DNA from: Siphonodentalium dalli
Taxonomy: Eukaryota; Mollusca; Scaphopoda; Gadilida; Siphonodentaliidae
Assembly (NCBI GenBank): GCA_032622095.1
Contig: CP136062.1
Location: 201,647,459-201,711,458 of the forward strand
Direction of reading: 5' to 3'
Length of the DNA: 64,000 nucleotides
Below are positions 44,740 to 56,987 of this stretch, one piece after another (positions within the stretch are counted from its first letter, which is position 1; each line of letters starts with the position of its first letter). Below the pieces are notes generated by a model that was not told the origin of the DNA, did no database searches, and saw nothing but the letters and a program-made list of their open reading frames with translations. The translations under genes and the position numbers were made by a program.

Positions 44740-45740
44740 TCGAAAACTGTTTGGGTCGAGTTCGTAAAAGTGGTCCGAAAAAGTATCCAACCTGTGCTCG
44801 GTCCGATTTTTTTGGGAAAATGTGGCAAATGACAACGGGAACATACTCAGTAAAAAAATTAAAAACATTTGGGCCGAAAGAAATTTGGGTCGAAAAGTCC
44901 GAAATTAATTAATTAATTAATTTTCCTCAAAAATCGGACCAAGCACAGGTTGGACTGGACTAGACACTGGCTCTATGACGCTCCGACGCTCTGCTCTGTT
45001 CGCCGTCATAACGGCGTGCATAGTGTAACGACGTAGCCTCATAGAGCCAGCGCCTAGTCCAAGGTTGGACACTTTTTCGGACCATTTTACGAACTCGACC
45101 CAAAACATTTTCGGCCCAAAATGTTCCGCCCAGCTGGCCACTTGAGAATTTGGACTCATTTGGGGCCATTTTCCCTTCATTTTTGTTTACTTTTCGAGGA
45201 AGTTCGGACTTTTCGACCCAAATTTATTTTGGCCCAATTTTTTGTTATTTTTAATTGAGTATGTTCCCATGGTCATTTGCCACATTTTCCCAAAACAATC
45301 GGACCGAGCACAGGTTGGACACTTTTTCTGCCACTTGAGAATTTGGACTCATTGGGGCAATTTTCCCTTTATTTTGTTTTTACTTTTCGAGGCATTTCTG
45401 ACTTTTCGACCCAAATTTATTTCGGCCCAAATTTTTTATATTTTTTACTGAGTAGTTGTCATTTTCCCCAAAAAAATCGGACCGAGCACAGGTTGGACAC
45501 TTTTACGAACTGCACCCAAAAACATTCGGCCCAAAATTTCTCGCTAGCTGGCCACTTGCGAATTTTTGGTCATTTGCCACATTTTCCCAAAAAAATTGGA
45601 CCGAGCACAGGTTCGACACTTTTTCGGACCATTTTTACGAACTCGACCCAAAACATTTTCGGACCAAAATGTTCCGCCCACCTGGTCACTTACGAATTTG
45701 GGGTCATTTGCCACAATTTCCAATATTTTGCGAATAAGGA
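44740..45740. repeat. Repeats around GGACCGAGCACAGGTTGGAC
   Basis: Direct copies of GACCGAGCACAGGTTGGACA and nearby CGACCCAAAACATTTTCGG blocks occur at about 45,301, 45,479 and 45,599. An inverted copy lies at 44,747-44,925. Window positions 1-60 begin inside the same repeat. Confidence 0.75.
44956..45061. mobile_element. 106-bp MITE with 9-bp target duplication
   Basis: Exact AGGTTGGAC at 44,947-44,955 and 45,062-45,070. Ends are TGGACTAGACACTGGCTCTA and TAGAGCCAGCGCCTAGTCCA. A 9-bp duplication suggests the Mutator superfamily, though a hAT-type 8-bp reading cannot be excluded. Confidence 0.78.
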
Positions 45741-46530
45741 ATAAGGAATGTGACGAAATTCACGTTGCTAAAACAGTACAGAAATATCGAGATGACGATC
45801 GTTCTATTTTTGCATTCCGGCATATCTGCCATCCCTAACATAACTTCGCATTCAGCAGACTGTCACATAATGGAGAACGGGTCATATTTTATTCTACGCG
45901 AAGCAGAGAATATAGAAACCAAGAACAAAATTTGAGTATAGTACCCCTTTAATGAACGTTGGAAAGTGACTGTACAGTCATGCAAGTTAGCGAGAATATT
46001 GAGATTCAAATAGATTGAAATTAACAAACCTTAGAACAATAATTCGAACAAACTTAATAATTCCTTTCTGAATGTCATGCACGATGTGCTTTTAATTGGT
46101 CTCAGTACACATGACCGTTTGAGATCGCGTTCCCTTGTAACCTGAAATTCACCCGTATCCAACAGATGACACTGCAATGATAAAAGCGATAAATAGATGC
46201 ATTTCATTCGCTATATGAGTACACAGCGACATGACATATTTCTCGCTTATGACAAAATTGTATGGTGATGCCTCTATATATGCGCATAATATATAGGGGC
46301 GCAGTTGCGGATCACTTCATACAGCCAGGGACGTGGTGACATGGAGTATGTCAACTCAAATTTGGTCAAAATGTACAAAAGTTAGTAGTTTCATGCCAGA
46401 ACAGGGGGTGGTATAAAAACATGCAGGAGGATAATATTATGCTGTTTTTTTTTTGGCATCTGACATTTTCGGGGCCCCACCACCCCAAAACCTGCAAAAA
46501 CAATATATATTTTTACTCCCAATTGTTTAA

Positions 46531-47010
46531 AGGTACTCAATCCGAACAGAGGGTCCCCATCTCAACAGATTCCAACAACAACAATCCGATCAGAGAGTCC
46601 TATATTACTATTTCTTTGGCTTTGGGGGTACAAAATATTTGATTCGAGTCGAGGAACCCATCAAACAAAGCTCAGAGTTATTAGATATTGATTTTTGAAA
46701 TTTGTTATTTACTCGAGATGAGTACTAATAATTGCCTTCAACTGCCGTAATCTGCTCTGGGTGTGTACTCCAAAATCTATTCAAACAGACAAGGATGGAT
46801 AACTCTAAAATCAAGTGGTAATAACAGCGCAATTTTGACTGAGTTCTGGGCCAGATAATATTCCCGATAATGAAAAATAATAGATTTATAAAATCGTTAT
46901 CTAACAAATCTGAGCTTTGATGGGTGACTTCCTCGACTCGAATCACATATTTTTGACTCCCGAAGCCATTGAAATAGTAATTGAGAGGAGTTTTATCGGA
47001 TTGAGTACCT
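46531..47010. mobile_element. TTAA-flanked MITE, AGGTACTCAATCC family
   Basis: TTAA at 46,527-46,530 and 47,011-47,014. Ends AGGTACTCAATCCGAACAG and CGGATTGAGTACCT. Subterminal arms with GATTCGAGTCGAGGAA are inverted. It is the reverse-orientation sister of 58,271-58,739. Confidence 0.88.
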
Positions 47011-48013
47011 TTAAGACCCACCCCCAAATTTGACTGGTATTGGTCTGAAACTGCATACAACCCAATACATTTTTCGCCCATTACACTCTGTGACACTGGG
47101 AAATTACTCATTTAGTCCAAATGACAGTTTAACCAGTTTTGTTATGTTTCAGCTATGTTTTAATTGAAAAGTGAAATTTTGCAAACTGGCTCATACGTAT
47201 TTGGCTACCAAATACATGCATTCGAGATTCCAGGTCGATGGGTGATGAGATTATGCTATAGGTCAACATGGGTGGTCAAATTCCATACTGCTAAATGGAA
47301 ATTCTAATGCATCGACGTATAGTGGACAAATACAGTAACCCATCATAATCTGATAGCTGCATGCGCATACCAGCACTAATGTACACGGAAATAATTCGAT
47401 ACGTCCTACGATTTTAAATTAAACTGATAATGTGACGTACAAACTCAAAAAGCGCGAAATACGCATAATATATATATACGAAAACAAGTGCATGGTGATT
47501 TTTCAGTTTTATTATATTACAAGTAGTGAATAAAGACTCAACACAGATATAACGGCAAAAGACAGAATGCATGGTACGAATGCAGTGTATAAAAGATAAG
47601 TCGACCAGCTACTATACGGTGACAATTGTTACTTATCCCCAGTTCCTTATTCCTTATTCGGAAACATTCAAACTTGACCAAATAAACGGTGCGATATATA
47701 GGGTGTCCCACCCCAAGTTATGTTAAAAAAACGAAAACCGCACCATTCTAACCCGTGCGGTTGCCACAAGGGGGTCCAGCTCTGGTGTGGCAAAAAAGGG
47801 CACCCATTTCCGTTTCAGTATTTATGAACCGATTTTGAACAAACGGTGCGGTAGTGTGGCCCACTACAAATTATACTATAATACCAAAAAAAACAGCACC
47901 CCTCTAGCCCGTTCGGTTACCACAACATGTATGTGGTGGGAAAAGGGCACCCATTGCGTTTCGGTATTTCTGGGCCGATTTTGACCAAAATAAACGGTGC
48001 GATATGGTGGCCT

Positions 48014-48629
48014 AAATTACATGAAATAAAAGTTAATGGTGGTTTGTGAAAACAATAGTCTCTATTTTCAAACCAATAGTCGTTCTTGGATTCAATAAGA
48101 GACAGTTCCGTTTCAATAGCCATATTTTATTAATCAACGGCAATCTATTTCAAACCAATGGACTCTATTTCCAAACCAATAATCGTTTTTGGATTCAATA
48201 AGAGACAGTTCCGTTTTAATAGATATAGATTCATAATCAATGTTGACCGATGCAAAATTAATGTTCTATTTTAAGTTATTAGTATTCACTGTTCAACTAA
48301 TATATAATAACAAACAATTATAGTAAGGTTCGCACATATTCAATAAACGTACATTCCGTTTCAATAGCCAAATTTTTTAATCAATAAACATATTTCAAAC
48401 CAATAGACGATTTCCCACGAGCAATGATTATCGTTATCAAACTAATAGACCTTATTGTCATTCTTATATTTAAAAGATATAAATTATCACCAATGCAAAA
48501 TTAATGACGTTCTTTCAATTCAATTGGTTTCGTATTCCAACCAATATCTAATTGCGCAATCTACTATTTCCGGTCAAACCAATGATTAGGAATTCTAAAT
48601 CAATGATTAAAACGCGAACTAACGCTAGG
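48014..48629. repeat. Inner arm, left
   Basis: Reverse complement of 55,447-56,016. Holds two near copies of TTGGATTCAATAAGAGACAG. Confidence 0.85.
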
Positions 48630-49582
48630 GGTCTCTGATGGCATTGTTTGAAGAAACTTTATTCTAATGCTGTATATAATAGTTTGAGAATAAAATATTA
48701 TCTTATCTTCATGTGACGTCAGAAATATATAAATAAACATGGGAATTCCCAATGTCATGTCGGTGTGACGAATTGCAGTAGTTCACTCGGTGCAAATCAA
48801 ACGACGATAAATATTCACTATGGTCCACTATAACACAATGGAGTAGATTAAATGCAAATTTCAAGACAATTATTAAAATTGTCTGACTAAAGCATGAAAC
48901 TTTGCACATATGTACATATTTACATACGTATTGGTATTAGATATGGAGCCACGCTGGAATTTCACTATAACCCCTCTTTTAAGGGGTTTTCCAATTTAAA
49001 GAGTGTTTCGTGGTTATATAATTTACTAAATGTCGCAAGTAATCTTACCATGAAATATACGATTTAAAATTAGGCATATTCAGTACGCATGACTCTGAGA
49101 TATATAATGCCACATTTTTAGGGTAAAATTTGAACTCCCCGCCCAAGATGGTCGTCAAAATGACAGCTGAAAGAGGGAATTTGAGGTTTTTTCGCTAATA
49201 TCTTCTAGATCAGGTTCTGCTGTATGGAACTGGTTCGGAAATGTGACTTCATTTTGTATTGCTCATGTTAAGAGATAATTGGAGCAATGAATGTATGTCA
49301 TTCGTATGATCCAAGTCCCTCCCGATCCCTCAATAATTCGATTATACATAACTCGGTTTGAAATTTAACCAAATATCACCGTTATGAATCTAGTCATATT
49401 TTAACAAGAATTTGACAGAACTTTGCAAATTATGACATACAATTACTTATGAATTTCTGCGCTTAAGTGCAAATAATTTACGATTAATCACAAATCATTT
49501 GCGCTTAAGTGCAAATAGAAAATAATGCATTGATCTCCCTGAATTAATTTTAAATGGCATAGGCCTAACACATCACTCAAGC
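48630..49582. other. Interior of the inverted-repeat element, gene-free
   Basis: No gene. Two GCGCTTAAGTGCAAAT palindromic words lie at 49,458-49,515. Confidence 0.5.
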
Positions 49583-50035
49583 AAGCCTGCAAATAGCGTG
49601 TCTGTCATTTGCAGAATGAGGTCCCCAGAGGGTGAATTTAGTGATGCTACCCTGCATAGTGGGCTAGCATAACTAAATTCACCCTCTGAGGACCTCATTC
49701 TGCTTAGGCCTCATCTCTGGGAAGTAACTATGGTATCAAATTAACATTGTTTTTAGTTAAGTTTTCCCATCTGGGAAGTTTCTATATCGCCTAATTTGCA
49801 GAAGATAAAATCCATAATCGAGGCTCCCAGTGGGTGAACATCACCAACTTCAACTGGGGAACTTCAATCTGATCCTAGGTCTGCCATAGCAGTTGAGGGC
49901 CTAAGCAGAATGAGGTCCCCAGATGGTGAATTTAGTGATGCTAGCCCAATATGCGGGGTAGCGTCACTAAATTCACCCTCTGGGGATCTCATTCTGCAAA
50001 TGACAGACACGCTATTTGCAGGCTTGCACTCAAGT
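49583..50035. repeat. Inverted pair of hairpins
   Basis: Two hairpins, 49,613-49,704 and 49,908-50,000, each use arms of AGAATGAGGTCCCCAGAGGG plus TGAATTTAGTGATGCTA and its complement. Beyond them, GCAAATAGCGTGTCTGTCAT at 49,591 is repeated in reverse at about 50,005-50,024, so the whole block is also an inverted repeat. Confidence 0.85.
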
Positions 50036-50051
50036 CTATATAGGCCCATCA

Positions 50052-50400
50052 TATGAGGGAAGCAATCCCCAGTGAACCCTAGATACCTTTTTATGACCAT
50101 GGATATGGTATAGATCTGTACAGGATATGTCTCTTTTATAAAATGTACTAGATCTCTGGGATGGAGACACAAATTCTTAGGGACAGGGATGCTGATAATA
50201 TGAAAATATGTTTTCCCCCTATTTCTATTCAATAAGTACACCACAAGGGAAGCAATCCCCCAGTAACCCCTAATTCCCCTGCTATGACCATGGAAATGGT
50301 ATATATTTGTGCAGGAGATGTCCCTTTAATAAAATATACTAGAGCTCTGGGAGTGAGGCACCAATTTTTGGGACACCAGAGACAGAGATGCTTTTGATTT
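50052..50400. repeat. About 190-bp direct duplication
   Basis: AGGGAAGCAATCCCC, TATGACCATGGA and a downstream CTCTGGGA block occur in two diverged units, starting near 50,055 and 50,247. Confidence 0.8.
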
Positions 50401-50427
50401 TTCAACTTTCGAGTCTGTATGGGCTAC

Positions 50428-50710
50428 TACTATGGGCCCATAATATTATACTATGAGATGGACTCCATCATTCACAATCAGAGGGAAGTACGGGAATGTT
50501 AGGTATTTGCGCTTAAGCGCAAATCATTTACACTTAAGTGCAAATGATTTTCGCTTAAGCGCAAACAAATTGATAGATACATATTTGTGCTTAAGCGCAA
50601 ATGACATTCGCTTAAGCCCAAATGATTTATGCTTAAGCGCAAATATTTTCGCTTAATATTTGTGCTTGAGCGCAAATAAATAATAAATGTGAAAAGGGCC
50701 TCCCATAGTA
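50428..50710. mobile_element. TACTATGGG-ended element with GCGCTTAAGCGC palindromes
   Basis: Ends TACTATGGGCCC and GGGCCTCCCATAGTA. The interior (50,506-50,680) has about eight variants of TTTGCGCTTAAGCGCAAAT. Same terminus style as 58,959-59,819, whose interior has ATTACGCTTAAGCGTAAT words. Confidence 0.65.
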
Positions 50711-51254
50711 AGAGGGGACTCTAAATTTCTTTAACATCGAAATTCCCTTTGTTTGAGAATGTGTACATGTTTATATTGAATATTCTCAGTAAATAATTAT
50801 TCTGTGTGTTTCAAAAGAAATCAGAATAAATTGTTATTGTTTTTAAGTATTGGTTATAGATAACAGTTAAATAGATTGACTCCCCTATTCCCAGATGCAT
50901 CCTTACTGCGGAAGACCGATCGCCCGGCGATTCACCCATGTCTGTTGGATGGCTCAAACGACTTTTCCTACTATGGCCAGTTTGTACCCTTGATTTGAAT
51001 GACACATTTAATTGTTTCGTACCATGTTTTTTGTCATTTCACACCATGTATTGGTATGTTTCGTTGATTCCCAAAAATGATGATTGGTCATTCGTAAGTG
51101 GAAATTATTTTAATCGTGTTAACTTAATGAAAGCGAAGATGTTCATGATTTAACGTTCGTGATGATGACAACCCGACATTTACATGTTAACATATTTCTT
51201 TCTTTTTTTTTGCGAAACAAAATGAACAAATTGAAATTGTCGCGACAAAGTTAA

Positions 51255-52193
51255 AGATGCATAATCCGAATTAACGCTTGAATATTACTATTTCCTTGGC
51301 TTCGGGGTAAAACATATTTGATTTGAGTTCAGGAACCCACCCATCAAAGCTGAGAGTGATCAGATATCGATTTTTGAAATCTATTATTTTTCACCATCGA
51401 TAATAAAAAGTCGAAAGAGGACGGATGAAGATGGATAACTCTAAAAGCAAGTGGCTTTTTTGTGTCAGATATTTGACAAACCCGCAAACCCGCAAAAGTT
51501 TTGGGCAATTGTACAGGGGGGGGGGGGTCGGAAAAAAATTACAGGATACAAGGACCGGGTGGGTGGGTGTCCCCGAGACCGGAATGCAGATTTTTTCTGA
51601 TGTCATGCAATTTTTTTCCAAAATCATTTCTAAGACAAATTACAGCTTCAAAATGAATTGAAACAATCAGATTCATATAGTAGTGCATGTTATAGCCTTA
51701 TACAAGTGAGGGGGGCTCTATATTTTAATTTGTTGTCCACAAATTCTCCCTTTAACAATTGAAACCATGGAGTGGGTCCGGTTTTGGTCTCAGTTCCGGT
51801 GCAGACACAATGAGAGACCCTTACCCTGCCAACAACACATTATTTAGTAGAATTTACAAGATTTTCATCAATTTTGAGGGTGGGTGTCCCATACCTGGGT
51901 GGAAAAAACTTACGGTCCCGGGTGGGTGTCACAAACCTGGGTGGAAAAAACTTACGCTCCCGGGGTGGTGGGTCCCCAAAACTGAAAAACACAAAATTTC
52001 CACCTTGTATCCGTGATTTTTTTCCTGACCCCCCCCCCCTGAATAATTGTATACTATATTTGACTGGTTAGCATTAATTTTGGGGCATTAATCGATTCTG
52101 GTAAACGAAGTGGCATTTCAAAAAATGGTGTTGTTGTTGTTGTTGTTGTTGAAATATGATGATATGGGAACCATCGAATCAGACTGAGTACCT
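51255..52193. mobile_element. TTAA-flanked MITE with nested element
   Basis: TTAA at 51,251-51,254 and 52,194-52,197. Ends AGATGCATAATCCGAATTAA and CAGACTGAGTACCT. The internal sequence matches 59,100-59,485 except that 51,514-52,041 is inserted. Confidence 0.8.
51514..52041. mobile_element. Nested element with poly-G termini
   Basis: Ends CAGGGGGGGGGG then TCGGAAAAAAATTACAGGAT, and the inverted CACCTTGTATCCGTGATTTT then poly-C ending CTG. Inside, CCTGGGTGGAAAAAACTTAC is tandemly duplicated. Target duplication is unclear. Confidence 0.7.
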
Positions 52194-52197
52194 TTAA

Positions 52198-55100
52198 TGT
52201 CATTTTTTTTTTTAATAATACCGGTATACTCAAAGGTACGAATTGTCGAAATGATACAGGAACTGGTATGAAATGTCCAGAACCCTGGTGCGAAACATCT
52301 CTATGTCAAACTTCCATGTTATGAAATGCCAGCAACCGATTGGCTATTCATTCCATTGCACATTATAATTTATTTCCAATGGGCATGGATAGAGAGTCTC
52401 CCATTGGGGAGGGGGGTCCACCTTGATACATGTATGTTCGACAGCACCCCCTTGGAAGGAAGTTTCCTACAGATGGCTACAGGGTACATGTATATCGGTC
52501 CAAATTTTTTTAGATATGACATTTTTGCACGGTATGGCTTGTTATCAACTCCATTTAGGTGAATATCACTTCAATTTGCCCTAAATCGAGTAATATCATT
52601 TTACGACATCACTAATTAAGAGTAATACATGTATGATTTTATGACATCACGATCTGAGTAATACACGGTATGGCTTTATGACATGGTGTAATTCTATTTC
52701 ACTGTTAATAAGGCAGAGATACCAGTTTTTTGTGATGTCACTCATTTGAAAGAGTTGTCAATATTACACTGTTACTAAGAGGCGAACTACCGTAATTAAT
52801 AGATAGGGTTGGTTTGATATTATAGGCCTGTTTTCAGCCCTCAGTAGCCTCATGTCAGCATTCGACGTCAGTCTGATTGTGATATGAGGTTACCTCAGGG
52901 TGATATAGGGCCTAATATCAAACCAACGATGTTGGAGCTGCTAGTCTACAGGGTCACTGTCTGGTTGTTCCCCTTGCCGAGGAGATATAAATGGGTACAG
53001 GACGTTTTGTATCGTCTTAAGTCATTTCGTATCACATTTTTCAGGCAATTCTTCAAGGATTGTCCACTTATAAATGGACAATCGGTACCTAAAATGGTCA
53101 TTAATAAATGGACAATCCAACCACGCGTGGCACGCGAGCTTGGGATTGTCCACCAAATGAAGACATGGTTTGCTAATCCTGCATGTTAGCTCAGGCGTTA
53201 GCTTCATATTTAATATGAAGGGCAATAACTCTATAAATAATATTAATTTGCTAAATAACGGTGATTTGTATGAGAAGTGTTTTTGACGAAATAACGGAGA
53301 TATTTGAAGAAGAGTTGTTGACGAAATAACGGAAATATTCGAAGAAGTGTTTTTAAAGAGCGTACCCCAAACCCAAATGGTTGTGTTTAAGAAGTCGTCG
53401 TCGCAATGTACAGTGCTAGTACGCAGTAGATCGAACGATTATCTTACGGTGTTAGAGATGTTGTTGTTGTTGTTGTTGTTGACATAATCATATTCATACT
53501 GCTGTTGTTGTTAGTACTTGTCACACACATCCTAAGTTCTCCACCGGATTTTGACAGACAATCCCTGCAACACTGGCAACAGTGACAATCACAGTAATAC
53601 TGACAGTGAATGAGTTATAGATACTGACAGTGATACATCAACATCATAGGGTGGATACACACATGCATGTCATCTCTGTAAATGTCGTGTATTTGTCATT
53701 TTACATGGATCATACAGACCATGTAATATGTGTCCGCTGACAACCCAATCATTGTGGCTATGTTTGACCACAGTGAGCCAAGCTCTGAACGTGCATAGAG
53801 CCGTTAACTGAACGAAGTCGTCAGGCCGCTTAAAATAATTGTTCGCGCGATAACCCAAATGTTGGACTTTCTGTTTAAATAATTGTCAGCCTTCTCTTGT
53901 TTTTAAACAGTTTTTTATACCAGTGATGGCCCCATGATTTCACCAACGCAGTGGCTATGATCCCCAAATATTGTAGTTGACAGTCCTTTCAGCAATTTAT
54001 GCTATTCACATGATCATGACCATAGTATTACAGGTTTAAAGTTGAGAGTACAGAAGGTGGTGTTTATGTTTGTCTTCATTCGGTTAAAAGGGTCGTCTAG
54101 CTCTACGAGTTCTCAACTACGTCACCTTTGCTCTATTGTGTTATATTTATGTATACGCAAAATTTACAACTATGGAATATTTAAGTTAAACATATTGTAC
54201 ATTCATGCCCAGATAATCCAGGCTGATACATTCAACTAAATCCCTTGGTTATTCGAAGCTTTCGAGAACCAACCCCTCCCCAACTTGTTCAATCTTTGGT
54301 TTGAGAAACATATACTGTTATGTAAATTCTGGGTGAAAAATGGGGGGGGGGGGGGTCACTCATTTTACGTTCAACGCTGTAGCTTCATTATTTTTTTGGC
54401 GCTGTAATGAATATTTGCATGGAAATCCCAATTGAATGTTATCACATGAGCTCGCTCTGAAACTATCCGAGGAATCTCAACGAACCGGTATTGTCGGTCT
54501 TAATTTTCCAATGCCTGTTGTTCAAGGCATGAGAGCACCATATCGGATTGTTAATGGGACATTAAACACTCGAGTATCACAATCGCCCTATAAAAGAGCT
54601 TCAAATTCTGCACATTTTATTTTTATTTTGGATGACTCTGAAATGACGAGAAACAAATCAAGTATAAAATCGACGGACTCAAATCCACTTTTCGAAATGA
54701 ATTAAAACTCGTGAAAAAACAGCAACTGATATCAAACAGGATTTATTCATTTCGGCATCCACGAAATAATTTATGACTGGCCTGAAATTTCTTGATAGAA
54801 GTTAGTTTGATATTTGATAATGGCTTATAACTGCTCACTTGTCTCGCCTGTTGAAATTGTCCGATCGCCCGCAGGCGACTAATGCTATCAATGATTGGTG
54901 TGACCATGTAAAATACATGGATTTTACATACAGAAATGACATGCATGTGTGTATCCACCCTATGGGATACAGTCCTCAAATTCGGTTGCTTAATTTTCCT
55001 TAGGTTTTCTTAGAATTTTTTTTTTAGAATTATATATAGATTCTTCATTTGTAGAATAAGTTGAATAACAATCAGTTATTATGACAATCGTCGTCAACAA

Positions 55101-55446
55101 TGAATGCCATTGATAATTTGATAGTTGTCTGGTTGTATAATTTGATCGATTCAATGATTGCTGGCACTGAGTTTCTGTCTCGCTGGCCTCGCGACTATCT
55201 TCATATCTTCGTCGTCATTCTGGGTCAATATTTAAAAACAAGCTCTCAAATGCATCTTCGGTATCTGCCACAGGTACAGGATATAGTCCACAGTCCGTGT
55301 ATCATCGCAGTGTTCATGTTCAGGGTCACTTTCTGACGCGAAAATGATCGAGAACATGCATTTTTTTTTTGCTCGCGGGGATATCCCATGTTGACGTCAC
55401 GGATTTTGCGGTTAGGTGACTCCAGCAAAATTGGTGGCCAGCGCCA
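52198..55446. other. Interior of the inverted-repeat element, no gene accepted
   Basis: Short direct repeats near 52,580-52,690 (GAGTAATA...TTTATGACATCA) and 53,240-53,345 (GACGAAATAACGGA). GTT microsatellite at 53,460-53,480. A plus-strand open frame at 54,436-54,705 (89 codons) has no recognised domain. Confidence 0.5.
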
Positions 55447-56016
55447 CTAGCGTTAATTCAAGAATTAACTGTTAATTCAAGAATTGTTCATTGGTTTTTA
55501 AACGGAAGCTATTAATTATGTAGACTCGTCCATTAATTCTGCATTTTTAGTCATTGGTTTCACCGGAAATAGTTGATTCCGCTATTAGATATTGATTCGA
55601 ATACGAAACCTATTGAATTTAAATAGAACGTTATTAATTGTGCATTGGTGATAATTTATATCTATTAAATATAAGAATGGCAATAAGGTATATTAGTTTT
55701 ATAACGATAATCATTGCTAGTGGGAAATCGTCTATTGGTTTGAACTATCTTTATTGATTAAGAAAATATGGCCATTGAAACGGAATGTACGTTTATTGAA
55801 TATGCGCGAATCTTACTAATTGTGTGTTATTAGATATTAGTTGAACAATGACTACTATTAAATTAAACTAGAACATTAATTTTGCATCGGTCAACATTGA
55901 TTATGAATCTATATCTATTAAAACGGAACTGTCTCTTATTGAATCCAAGAATATTGGTTTGAAAATAGAGACTATTGTTTTCACAAACCACTATTAACTT
56001 TTATTTCATGTAATTT
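55447..56016. repeat. Inner arm, right
   Basis: Reverse complement of the left arm; shorter by about 46 bp because of small indels. Confidence 0.85.
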
Positions 56017-56528
56017 CCGACCGAATGGCCGCCCATACTATACCCTACCACAAACTATACTAGCTTGGTCAAAATCAGTGCAATCAATACCTAACGGCAA
56101 TACATGCCATTTTTGCCTGTGGCAACCGCACGGACTAGAAGGGTTGGTTTTCGGTTTTTTCTTAAATAACTTGGGGTGGGCCATCCTATCGCACCTTTTA
56201 TTTTGTCAAAATCGGTCCATACATACCGAAACGGCCATGTGTCCCTTTTTGCCACCTCCTGTGGCAACCGCGCAGGGTTAGAAGGGTGTGATTTTCGGTT
56301 TTCTAACATAACTAGGGGTGGGCAACTGTCACCCTACCAAAACGACCGCTCTAAAGTAAATGCATGCATGGTTGTGCTGTTGTATACTCGCACTATAGGC
56401 CAAATTCATCTATAGATTAACATGATGATGTGAAATTGCTGGCGACGAAATATGTTTGGTATATCATCAGCTAGCTTGATATATATAGGACACATATTTA
56501 TAAGCATACATGCATCCTTAGTCATATA

Positions 56529-56987
56529 TGTGACCCGCCATATCAAATCCAGTCGTATATAGTCGGGATTTTTTGTTACCCTGTGCCAATGCATTCTCTT
56601 ATATATGCGAGTATAGGTCGCCTCGCATATATAAGAGAATGCATTGGCCTAACAATTTTTTACAATTTTAATAATTTGTTCTTGTATTCTTTAACAATTT
56701 TATTATTTCACCCCTACAGAGCCCCAGACAAACATGAGCAGACGACACACTTCTATATGCTTCTATATATGTGTGGGGCTCCCTGCAGGGTAATGGATTA
56801 TTTTTATTTTATGTCCTAAAAATTGTAAGAAACATTTATTTAAAAAAAATGATTAAAAATTGTTAGGCCAATGCATTCTCTTATATATGCGAGGCGACCT
56901 ATGGTCGACTCGCATATATAAGAGAATGTATTGGCACAGGGTAAAAAAAATCCCGACTTACGACTGGATTTGATATAGCGGGTCACA
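56529..56987. mobile_element. TGTGACCCGC MITE with two hairpin modules
   Basis: Terminal inverted repeats of about 80 bp begin TGTGACCCGCCATATCAAAT and end in GCGGGTCACA. Each arm carries the CCAATGCATTCTCTTATATA hairpin also found in the piggyBac-type MITE at 17,631. A 28-bp flank (ATTTATAAGCATACATGCAT onward) is repeated at 56,496-56,523 and 56,989-57,016, while copy 1 has this flank once near 1,270-1,297. Confidence 0.8.

Larger units (their letters stand above)
47698..56335. mobile_element. 8.6-kb inverted-repeat (foldback) structure
   Basis: Outer arms 47,698-48,013 and 56,017-56,335 carry related units (TAGGGTG...CCCACCCC, GGTTGCCACA, CGATTTTGACC) in opposite orientation. Inner arms 48,014-48,629 and 55,447-56,016 are clear reverse complements (AAATTACATGAAATAAAAGT at one end, CTAGCGTT at the other) built from recurring CAAACCAATAG-like words. 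The 6.8-kb interior has other nested repeats but no transposase. Copy 1 keeps only the left outer end (930-1,136). Confidence 0.65.

Noticed and set aside
49864-50244. 126-codon minus-strand frame
   Set aside because: Covers a hairpin repeat and a direct duplication; the repeat-derived sequence explains it.
54436-54705. 89-codon plus-strand frame with varied composition
   Set aside because: No recognisable domain, no splice context found, and it lies inside the repeat-rich inverted element.
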